A stretch of 64,000 bases of DNA from Chloroherpetonaceae bacterium (GTDB taxonomy: Bacteria; Bacteroidota; Chlorobiia; Chlorobiales; Thermochlorobacteraceae). Positions within the stretch are counted from its first letter, which is position 1; every line of letters starts with the position of its first letter. Where the stretch lies: assembly GCA_033763895.1 (NCBI GenBank), contig JANRJQ010000004.1:545001-609000 (forward strand), in the 5' to 3' direction. Positions 1-7,107 of the stretch are shown here, piece by piece. Position numbers and translations under genes: made by a program. The notes under the pieces were generated by a model. It searched no databases. It had not been told where the DNA came from and saw only the letters and a program-made list of their open reading frames with translations.

Positions 1-1
1 T

Positions 2-1075
2 TGTGAGCAACTTCTATTCGTCAATGAAAAGGAAAAGTCTATAACATTTTCGGCTGCTATGGTCAATAATTCCTCGAGGCCGACTGAAAGACATCTATAT
101 ACAGTTAATTTTAACGGGAAGAATCTAAGAGCAATTACACAAGAAGCAGGTAGTCATAGTGCCGAATTTTCTCCTGATGGAAAATTTTACAGCCACACCT
201 ATTCAAATTTTGATTCGCCACCTAAGTTTTATTTAAGAACTCAGACAGGGAAAGTGATCAGAGAATTGGAAACGAATCAAGAACTTCAAAAGTCATTAGG
301 CCTTTTCAAACTCAGTCATACAAAGTTTACGACTTTTCAGTCGCCTTCAGGAGAGATGCTCAATGGGTTTATGATTCTTCCTCAAAATTTTGATTCGACA
401 AAAAAGTATCCTGTAATTATGTATGTGTATGGAGGGCCGGGTTCACAGACAGTGGTGGATCGATATTCGAGCGGATTTGTTTTATGGCTTCGCTTGATGG
501 CACATCGAGGATATGTGGTCGTAAGTGTTGATAACCGTGGAACTGGATTTCGTGGGAATGCTTTTAAGACTTCAACTTATTTGGAATTGGGTGTAAAAGA
601 ATGTGAGGATCAGGTTGCTGTAGCTAATCAATTGGCATTAATGTCTTTTATTGATTCAAAGAGGATTGGGATATTTGGTTGGAGTTATGGCGGATACATG
701 ACGGCTTATTGCTTGAGTAGAGGAAACGGAATATTTAAGGCAGGAATATCTGGCGCACCCGTTGTTGATTGGAAATTTTACGACACGATTTACACGGAAA
801 GGTTTATGCTAACGCCACTTCAGAACGCTGATGGTTATAAAAAGTCATCTGTTCTTACTTATGCATCAGAATTGAAAGGGAACCTATTTTTAATACACGG
901 GACTGCGGATGACAATGTCCATTTTCAAAATTCTGTTACACTTACAAAACAATTACAAGAAAACGGGATAATGTTTGAATTTATGATGTATCCCGAACAG
1001 TATCACGGAGTTAGGGGAAAGCAACGGGCACATTTGATGCGGGCGATGACCTCATTTTTTGAAGAGAACTTATAG
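2..1075 (+). CDS. Dipeptidyl-peptidase IV-like S9 serine peptidase, C-terminal part (5' truncated by window)
   Basis: The reading frame is open from base 2, so the true start lies outside the window. What is visible is the end of the beta-propeller (a PTERHLY segment typical of DPP IV relatives) followed by the alpha/beta-hydrolase domain of prolyl oligopeptidase family S9. Counting from the Met at base 59, the nucleophile sits in GWSYGGY (Ser209), the acid in GTADDNVH (Asp284/285) and the histidine in QYHGVRG (His316), so the catalytic triad is intact. Family members remove N-terminal dipeptides, usually with proline in second position, from peptides in the periplasm. The signal peptide and most of the propeller are not in view. 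The gene converges on the next one and the two overlap by 6 bases. Confidence 0.93.
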   Translation, partial: CEQLLFVNEKEKSITFSAAMVNNSSRPTERHLYTVNFNGKNLRAITQEAGSHSAEFSPDGKFYSHTYSNFDSPPKFYLRTQTGKVIRELETNQELQKSLGLFKLSHTKFTTFQSPSGEMLNGFMILPQNFDSTKKYPVIMYVYGGPGSQTVVDRYSSGFVLWLRLMAHRGYVVVSVDNRGTGFRGNAFKTSTYLELGVKECEDQVAVANQLALMSFIDSKRIGIFGWSYGGYMTAYCLSRGNGIFKAGISGAPVVDWKFYDTIYTERFMLTPLQNADGYKKSSVLTYASELKGNLFLIHGTADDNVHFQNSVTLTKQLQENGIMFEFMMYPEQYHGVRGKQRAHLMRAMTSFFEENL

Positions 1076-1765
1076 TTTGGCTGAATACACTTGTGTTAGT
1101 GAAAGGTGTTTCAAGTATTTTTTAAGGAACACCTTTTTTTCTTTCAGTTTATACTGCATGATGAAACGAGGATGTTCCAATGGAATAATTTTCTCGAAAA
1201 ATTTATGCTCGTTGTTGAGTTCATTAAAGTATTTGAAGAGTTTTGCACTTCCTAAGCAAAAAGCCAAGTTACGATTGGCGCCAAAGGTAAGTTGTACATT
1301 TATTTTTTCGATAATGAAAGGTTTTATATTGGATGCCAATTGTTTATCGTCATAAAAATTAAAATTCGCCCCATTTTTTGTGAAACCTAACGGCGATAGG
1401 CTGGTGATATAAAAATGATTATAGAAGGAATCGAATCCACCCATTGACTCAATCACTTCTGTGATAAAAGTTGCGGAAAGTTCTCTTTTTTGGGGTAAGT
1501 CGTTACTAATTGAGAGTTTTTCTGTGAGTGTAACGGGGTCAGTGAATGCAATTCCTGTAATTCCGCTGCCAAATCGGCCGGGATTGATTCCAAAGATAAA
1601 TGTTCTTTTTTGTGAATTGTTAAAGAATCGATTAAAAAAAATTTTGTAGAAGTGAGGCGCTTTGTTGAATGGGTTAAGGATTTGAACAGATTTCGGAATT
1701 TTTATGGAATTGGGGAATTGCAAGTTTTTATAGAATGGGATGGCTTTTGAAGCGAACGTTTGCAT
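1070..1765 (-). CDS. SMUG2-like (DUF4918) uracil-DNA glycosylase family protein
   Basis: A 231-residue protein of the uracil-DNA glycosylase superfamily. Motif 1 is GINPGRFG (residues 59-66) followed by a GIAFTDP segment. The second active-site motif is HPRFIMQYK, with His198. This pairing is typical of the DUF4918/SMUG2 group found in Bacteroidota-type bacteria, which is expected to remove uracil or oxidised pyrimidines from DNA in base-excision repair. ATG start. The gene begins 6 bases after the stop of the upstream MFS gene, so the two are probably co-transcribed, although no functional link is obvious. Its 3' end overlaps the convergent peptidase gene. The superfamily call is firm; substrate preference is inferred. 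Confidence 0.8.
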   Translation of the reverse strand: MQTFASKAIPFYKNLQFPNSIKIPKSVQILNPFNKAPHFYKIFFNRFFNNSQKRTFIFGINPGRFGSGITGIAFTDPVTLTEKLSISNDLPQKRELSATFITEVIESMGGFDSFYNHFYITSLSPLGFTKNGANFNFYDDKQLASNIKPFIIEKINVQLTFGANRNLAFCLGSAKLFKYFNELNNEHKFFEKIIPLEHPRFIMQYKLKEKKVFLKKYLKHLSLTQVYSAKL

Positions 1766-1771
1766 TGAGAT

Positions 1772-3238
1772 TTAATCTGCAACACTTATCACTTCTGAAA
1801 GAACTTCGGAAGTTCGTTTTTTGAATTCTTCGACACTTACAGTACTTAAGATTTTTATTGCCATTACAAGCGCAACGACTTCGATTGCAAATGCAGTTGA
1901 ATAGCCTATAAATTGATTTCCAGTGAGCCACAATGCTACATCTCTTACAGCACCCCCAAAAGCATTTGCTAAAAAATTTGCGGCTGCCTGCGCCATTCCC
2001 CAAAGCCCCATAAAGAAGCCGGCATTTTGGGAGGTTGTCATATTCATCATCATTGTCAGGCTGCCGACGGTCAGTGCACCATTCCCGACTCCAAGGAGGA
2101 AAACCCCATAAATAAAGATTGATTTATCGAAATTTGGGGAACTTGCGATTACAAGAAATCCGATTGCTGAGATGGCGCAACCCAAGTATGTTGTTTTTTT
2201 TGCCCCGATTTTTCCTACAAAAAATAATCCGAGCAACAACAACCCGGCCATTGTTCCGCTTCCCCAAACTTGTGTGAGCTTAGAAGTTTCGGAAACTGAC
2301 ATCGAAAAAATGTGTGCGCCGAAAGGTTCGAGAATAACATCTTGGGCTTGTATGGCCAAAACAGTAACAAACATAAACCAAAAGAATCGATAGACTGTAG
2401 GGTTTGCCGCAAGCTTTTTTATTGAAACTTTTCTTGATTCGTTAATGGTGATAGGCGTTGCCGTTTGATTCTGAAGAAATCTCTTTTCACTAAAAAGCAT
2501 TGCAACCCAAGTGAATCCTACGGCTGACAAGGTGCCTATCCAAAAAACACGGATTAAATTTTGCGTATTAAATTCTTCAAGCCCCTTTGAAACGAACACA
2601 GAAGCAACGATACTTCCAAGGATAAGAATAAACCACCCTATTGTTACCGCTTTTGATTTTTGCTTTTCCCCAGCTTTATCGGCGAGAAGGGCATAGAAAA
2701 GTGTTCCTGTAATGTTAATCCCAATTCCATAAAAGGTGAAGCTCATTAGGAGGATTAATATTCCGAGATTAAAGTTTTGTGCGAGCATGACTGCTCCATA
2801 GACTGAGAGAAGAGTTCCTCCGGTAACAAGCAAATTCCCGATAAGTATTAAATGAGTTCTTCTAAACCCATAAAAAAAATGATGATCTGAATAATATCCA
2901 ATAAAGGGACGAATGAAAGCAAAGAGGTTGTGGAACCCTATCAAGATGCCAACTAGGAATGCCGAGACACCGAATTCAACAATTAATACACGATTGAGTG
3001 TACTATTGAGTAAAACGAAGCAAATTGCGGTAGAAACCTGCATCAAGGAGATTTGAAGAATTCGTTGGATTGAATCCGTTTGCGAGAGGGTTCTAAAGTG
3101 TTCGAATGGGTCGGAAATCGTGTTGGCTTTTTCTCCAATTAATCTCTTTTTGAGTTCAAAGGATTGGATTTTTTCACTTTTTACTTCCTCCACGTTGGTC
3201 AATTGGGGAATTTCGGAATACTTTTTTAATTCGAACAT
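1772..3238 (-). CDS. PucC/LhaA-type MFS protein (light-harvesting or chlorophyll-related transporter family)
   Basis: A 488-residue, about 12-helix major facilitator. The stretch LLNSTLNRVLIVEFGV (about residues 76-91) followed by SDHHFFYGFRR (about 116-126) closely matches the PucC/LhaA/BCH2 family (PF03209), whose consensus reads LLNGTLNRVMIVELGV and SDHHxxxGWRR. Family members in phototrophs help assemble light-harvesting complexes or deliver (bacterio)chlorophyll. About 50 polar residues precede the first helix. The gene is first in a two-gene unit with the SMUG2-like gene. No pigment-biosynthesis genes are in the window, so a role in phototrophy here is inference from family membership. 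Confidence 0.75.
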   Translation of the reverse strand: MFELKKYSEIPQLTNVEEVKSEKIQSFELKKRLIGEKANTISDPFEHFRTLSQTDSIQRILQISLMQVSTAICFVLLNSTLNRVLIVEFGVSAFLVGILIGFHNLFAFIRPFIGYYSDHHFFYGFRRTHLILIGNLLVTGGTLLSVYGAVMLAQNFNLGILILLMSFTFYGIGINITGTLFYALLADKAGEKQKSKAVTIGWFILILGSIVASVFVSKGLEEFNTQNLIRVFWIGTLSAVGFTWVAMLFSEKRFLQNQTATPITINESRKVSIKKLAANPTVYRFFWFMFVTVLAIQAQDVILEPFGAHIFSMSVSETSKLTQVWGSGTMAGLLLLGLFFVGKIGAKKTTYLGCAISAIGFLVIASSPNFDKSIFIYGVFLLGVGNGALTVGSLTMMMNMTTSQNAGFFMGLWGMAQAAANFLANAFGGAVRDVALWLTGNQFIGYSTAFAIEVVALVMAIKILSTVSVEEFKKRTSEVLSEVISVAD

Positions 3239-3415
3239 CTTAAACTTTGAATTACTTAGTCAAAAAAACCATCAGTGGATGTTGTTTCTAATTGAAAGAT
3301 AGGGAGTGGGTGTAAGTATATCAATCAAAAGGGCTAAAGTATTGATTGTTTAAGAACCGCTTTGGCCGATTTACTCGGTAAGTCTCGAGGTTTGAGGAGA
3401 GTAGGGGTAAGGGAA

Positions 3416-4087
3416 TTAAATTTCGAGATATCTCATTAATTCTTGCGCTCTAAACGAAGCATCGTCAATCAAGATTTCGCTTTCTTGTGAGTTATACGTA
3501 ACATGATAGCCGTAGCGCTCTAAAGTTTTTTGGAGTCGAAAAGCGTCTCTTGATTCAACATTTAGGGTTATCAAGTTTGTATCGGGGAATTCGTGGGATT
3601 GAGTGGTGGCAAGGCTAATCACACGAGTTTCATTTTGTTCAAGCAGTTTTACTAAATCGGATAACTTAAATGCACCTGCGGGTATTTCAATTTCAATCAG
3701 GTGGTGGATATTACTTAAAGAAAACACTTTGCTCAACTCTTCGAGGATATCTCGATGTAAGACAACTCCAAGATACTGTTGATTTTCATTGACAACGGGC
3801 AAGAAGCCTAAACCAGTTTGTGAAATTAATTTCACAGCTTGGTAAGGATGAGACTCTTCATAGAGGGAGGGAGGAAATTGTAGTGATAATTCCTTAATTG
3901 CTTTTCCTGTTAACGATGATAAGCGAGAAAGTTCGGGTGAATGAAGGCTTAAAATTGCGCTTAGTTTTTGGTTATCGACAACAGGTAAAGCCCCAAAACC
4001 ATTCAACTTAATTAAAGCCAAACTGCTTTCAATCTTATCATTTGAGGATAGGACTGGCAGTTTTTTCTCAATTGGATAGCGACTCAT
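3416..4087 (-). CDS. CBS-domain-pair protein with C-terminal ACT-like region
   Basis: A 223-residue soluble protein. Two CBS repeats occupy about residues 1-125, each with a typical GFGALPVVDN or GLGFLPVVNE strand-turn. The C-terminal 85 residues have an ACT-like pattern of alternating strands and helices. Similar CBS-ACT proteins (AcuB-like) are common in Bacteroidota-type genomes; CBS pairs usually bind adenosyl ligands, but the ligand and partner here are unknown. ATG start with a good Shine-Dalgarno (AAGGGAG, about 6 bases upstream). It appears to be a single-gene unit with 177 bases behind it and 189 in front. Confidence 0.75.
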   Translation of the reverse strand: MSRYPIEKKLPVLSSNDKIESSLALIKLNGFGALPVVDNQKLSAILSLHSPELSRLSSLTGKAIKELSLQFPPSLYEESHPYQAVKLISQTGLGFLPVVNENQQYLGVVLHRDILEELSKVFSLSNIHHLIEIEIPAGAFKLSDLVKLLEQNETRVISLATTQSHEFPDTNLITLNVESRDAFRLQKTLERYGYHVTYNSQESEILIDDASFRAQELMRYLEI

Positions 4088-4276
4088 ATATAACTCCCTT
4101 TTATTACTTCTTGCCGGAGCCTAAGTTTGAGTTGTAAAAAACAAAAACAATGTTTCAACCGACCTATTTCTTGATTTTTAGGATTTTATATCAAAAAATC
4201 AATCTTTATTCGGCGTTTATTTGACGAATTACATGTTTGAATGTTTCTCTATTCTATTTCGTTCAAATAAAAAAAC

Positions 4277-4705
4277 CTAAGGTTCAATTTTATCGACTCT
4301 CGCTGAATGCCTTCCTCCTTCAAAACTTGCTGAAAACCAACTTGACAAACACTCCTTCATTTCCGCTTCGGAAAGAAATCGGGCTGGTAAGCACATGACA
4401 TTGGCATTATTGTGAGCGCGAGCAAGTTTGGCGATTTCGGGATTAAAAACAAGGGCTGCTCTAATTCCTTTTGTTTTATTTGCAACAATGCTGACACCAA
4501 CGGCACTTCCGCAAAGCAAAACTCCTTGTTCGCTTTCTAGACTTGCAACTGACTGTGCCACTTTTTTTGCATAATCGGGATAATCGACGGAATCTTTGGA
4601 AAAGGTACCTTTGTCGATAACTTGATGACCATTTTTCAAAAGCCAGTCTTCAACGATTTTTTTTCCTTCAAACCCGGCGTGGTCGCTTCCAATGGCTATA
4701 ATCAT
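4277..4705 (-). CDS. rpiB: Ribose-5-phosphate isomerase B
   Basis: A 142-residue RpiB/LacAB-family enzyme that interconverts ribose 5-phosphate and ribulose 5-phosphate in the pentose phosphate pathway. It starts IAIGSDHAGFEGK, carries the catalytic-cysteine loop LLCGSAVGVSIVANK (usually CGTGIGMSIAANK), and ends the active site with HNNANVMCLPARF. The CGSAVG loop is a small departure from the usual CGTGIG, but the cysteine and the phosphate-binding glycines remain. Length is normal for the family. It lies 6 bases behind the POT transporter and is probably translated from the same message. Confidence 0.93.
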   Translation of the reverse strand: MIIAIGSDHAGFEGKKIVEDWLLKNGHQVIDKGTFSKDSVDYPDYAKKVAQSVASLESEQGVLLCGSAVGVSIVANKTKGIRAALVFNPEIAKLARAHNNANVMCLPARFLSEAEMKECLSSWFSASFEGGRHSARVDKIEP

Positions 4706-4711
4706 AATAAT

Positions 4712-6061
4712 TTATTTGACTCCGTGCATCAATTTGCGAAGGAAAAACGACAATACATAAAGAACCAATGCTGCCGTGGCCGCAGCGACGACAAAGATTC
4801 CGAAGAAGTAGGATAGCGAGGCATTGCGAGAGATTTCATCAATAAAGCCTGTGATTGCGCCCGCGATATAATTTCCGATGGCAGAAGCCAAAAACCAAAT
4901 TCCGAACATCATTCCAAGCAATCGCTTTGGGGAAAGTTTATTGACAAAAGAAAGTCCTACAGGGGAGAGACACAATTCGCCATAAGTTTGAAACAAATAT
5001 GCCAGAACTAACCAAAGCATACTGACTTTGGCGGTTTCAGCACCTGAAGGAATTTGTGAAGATCCTACCACTAATGAAATAAATCCAAACCCGAGAAGCA
5101 AAAGCCCGATAGCAAATTTCATTAAGCCGTTGGGATTGAGATTGTATGATTCAAGTTTTACCCAAAGCCAAGAGAACAAAGGGGCGAACATGAAAATGAA
5201 CATTGAGTTCACCGATTGAAACCAAGAGGCCGGCATTTCCCATCCGCCAATGATTCTATCTGTAAATTTTAAGGCATAGATATTCATTGATGCACCGCCT
5301 TGCTCAAAACACATCCAAAAAATGATTGAGAAAAAGGACATGACAAAAACAACAACCAGCCGATCGATTTCGACTTTGGTTAGAGGTTCTTTCGGTTCTT
5401 GATTTTCATTTTGCTTTTTTTCAGGCTTTAACCCAATTTTTCCCAACATGCCTTGACCGAGGTAAAACAAAACAAGACCAAAAACCATACCAATCCCTGC
5501 GGCTCCAAAGCCCCAATGCCATCCGATTTTTTCTGCCAAATAACCACAAATCAAAACTCCAATAAACGCACCAATATTGATGCCCATATAAAAAATGGTG
5601 TAGGCTGAATCTTTTAAGGGACTTCCTTCAGGGTAAAGTTGACCGACCATAGAGGAGATATTCGGTTTGAACAACCCATTTCCAATAATCAAACAAAAAA
5701 GACCGAGATAGAAAAAGATCATACTATCCACTGCGAGTGATGCATGACCTAATGCCATTATTGACCCGCCGATAAGAACTGCGTATCGAAACCCGATCAA
5801 GCGATCGGCAATGAATCCTCCGATGAGTGGGGTAACATAAACAAGACCCGTGTAGATGCCGTAAAGTTGCCCAGCTTGTTGAGAAGCCCATCCAAGACCA
5901 CCATCAGCGATTTCGGTGACCATATAAAGAGTCAGAAGTGCCCGCATGCCATAGTAGCTGAAGCGCTCCCACATTTCGGTAAAGAAAAGGAGATATAATG
6001 CTTTGGGATGCCGATCTGAAATGGTAAGGTGTTCGTGAGAGATGCTTCCTGCTGTTGACAT
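4712..6061 (-). CDS. POT/PTR family proton-dependent oligopeptide transporter
   Basis: A 449-residue inner-membrane MFS protein of the proton-dependent oligopeptide transporter family. The hallmark first-helix motif is ERFSYYGMRALL (about residues 32-43). It is followed by GNGLFKPNISSMVGQLY (second family signature) and a late SPVGLSFVNKLSP segment. It is expected to import di- and tripeptides with protons. A hydrophilic loop rich in Lys/Glu near residues 210-225 separates the two halves. ATG start. The downstream rpiB follows after 6 bases; trpS ends 30 bases upstream, so this gene could be part of the longer trpS unit. Confidence 0.9.
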   Translation of the reverse strand: MSTAGSISHEHLTISDRHPKALYLLFFTEMWERFSYYGMRALLTLYMVTEIADGGLGWASQQAGQLYGIYTGLVYVTPLIGGFIADRLIGFRYAVLIGGSIMALGHASLAVDSMIFFYLGLFCLIIGNGLFKPNISSMVGQLYPEGSPLKDSAYTIFYMGINIGAFIGVLICGYLAEKIGWHWGFGAAGIGMVFGLVLFYLGQGMLGKIGLKPEKKQNENQEPKEPLTKVEIDRLVVVFVMSFFSIIFWMCFEQGGASMNIYALKFTDRIIGGWEMPASWFQSVNSMFIFMFAPLFSWLWVKLESYNLNPNGLMKFAIGLLLLGFGFISLVVGSSQIPSGAETAKVSMLWLVLAYLFQTYGELCLSPVGLSFVNKLSPKRLLGMMFGIWFLASAIGNYIAGAITGFIDEISRNASLSYFFGIFVVAAATAALVLYVLSFFLRKLMHGVK

Positions 6062-6091
6062 ACAAATAATGGTTTAGGTACTTCAAAAAAA

Positions 6092-7102
6092 TTAACCGAG
6101 CTTCATTGCTTCATGAACTTGCTGCATTGTCGTAGCAGCCACTTTTCGTGCTTTCGATTCACCATCGTGCAGAACTTCTAATACTTTTTCTTGAGTGATA
6201 GATGCTCTTGTTTCAAGAATCGGAGCAAGAAAGCGTGAGATACTTTCGGAACACATTTTTTTGCAGGCAACACAACCTAAAGTTCCGGTGCGACAATCTG
6301 AATCAATGGATGCGATTTCCGGTTCAGTTGAAAACTTTTTATGATAAGCAAAAACGGTGCAAATGTCAGGGTTACCGGGATCATTTTTTCTCACTTTTGC
6401 GGGATCGGTGACGGCGGTTCTTACTTTTGCTTGAACCTCTTCGGGACTATCAGAAAGAAGGATTGTATTGCCAAGAGATTTCGACATCTTCGCTTTTCCA
6501 TCAAGCCCGACCAAGCGAGAAAACTTGGTCAATTTCGGCTCTGGCTCGGGGAATACTGCCTTGGCTAAGGTGTATTGTTGGTTAAAGCGTCTTGCTAATT
6601 CGCGGGTAATTTCAACATGCGGTAATTGATCTTCACCAACAGGAACAAAATTTCCTTTGTAAAGCAAAATATCGGCAGCTTGAAGCACCGGATAACCCAA
6701 ATGACCATAAGCGATTGTATCCATTTCGAGATCGCGAACTTGCTCTTTAAGAGAAGGATTTCGCTCGAGTCTTGAGGTTGTAATGAGCATTGAAAAAATC
6801 AGGAAAAGCTCGGCGTGTTCTTTGACTTGGGATTGCCGGAAGATGGGGCTCTCTTCAGGATTTATCCCGGCTGAGAGCCAATCGATAACCATATCGATTG
6901 TATGTTGAAAAATATCTGTCGATGTAGGGTTTGTCGTTAAAGAATGGTAATCTGCTATGAGGTAAAAATTTTGATAGAGATGATTTCCATTTACGTCTTT
7001 TTCGTTTTGGAGTTGAACCCAATTTTCGAGTGCTCCTGCGAAGTGGCCAATGTGGAGTTTGCCGGTTGGCCGCATCCCACTCAGAATAACTATTGAACTC
7101 AT
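6092..7102 (-). CDS. trpS: Tryptophanyl-tRNA synthetase with an iron-sulfur-type cysteine motif
   Basis: A class I synthetase charging tRNA-Trp. The HIGH signature is KLHIGH (residues 15-20) and the KMSKS loop is intact (205-209), giving a normal length of 336 residues. The ATG at 7102 is preferred over an in-frame upstream start at 7147 because the extra 15 residues would overlap bamA, and known TrpRS proteins begin a few residues before the first strand. Cys248, Cys270, Cys277 and Cys280 form C-x21-C-x6-C-x2-C, nearly the C-x22-C-x6-C-x2-C that holds a 4Fe-4S cluster in Thermotoga maritima TrpRS. The gene starts 5 bases after the bamA stop. Confidence 0.95.
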   Translation of the reverse strand: MSSIVILSGMRPTGKLHIGHFAGALENWVQLQNEKDVNGNHLYQNFYLIADYHSLTTNPTSTDIFQHTIDMVIDWLSAGINPEESPIFRQSQVKEHAELFLIFSMLITTSRLERNPSLKEQVRDLEMDTIAYGHLGYPVLQAADILLYKGNFVPVGEDQLPHVEITRELARRFNQQYTLAKAVFPEPEPKLTKFSRLVGLDGKAKMSKSLGNTILLSDSPEEVQAKVRTAVTDPAKVRKNDPGNPDICTVFAYHKKFSTEPEIASIDSDCRTGTLGCVACKKMCSESISRFLAPILETRASITQEKVLEVLHDGESKARKVAATTMQQVHEAMKLG

Positions 7103-7107
7103 ATTGA

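Noticed and set aside
4268-4287. Terminator overlapping the rpiB stop codon
   Set aside because: AACCTTAGGTT followed by T is suggestive, but the stem is only four base pairs.
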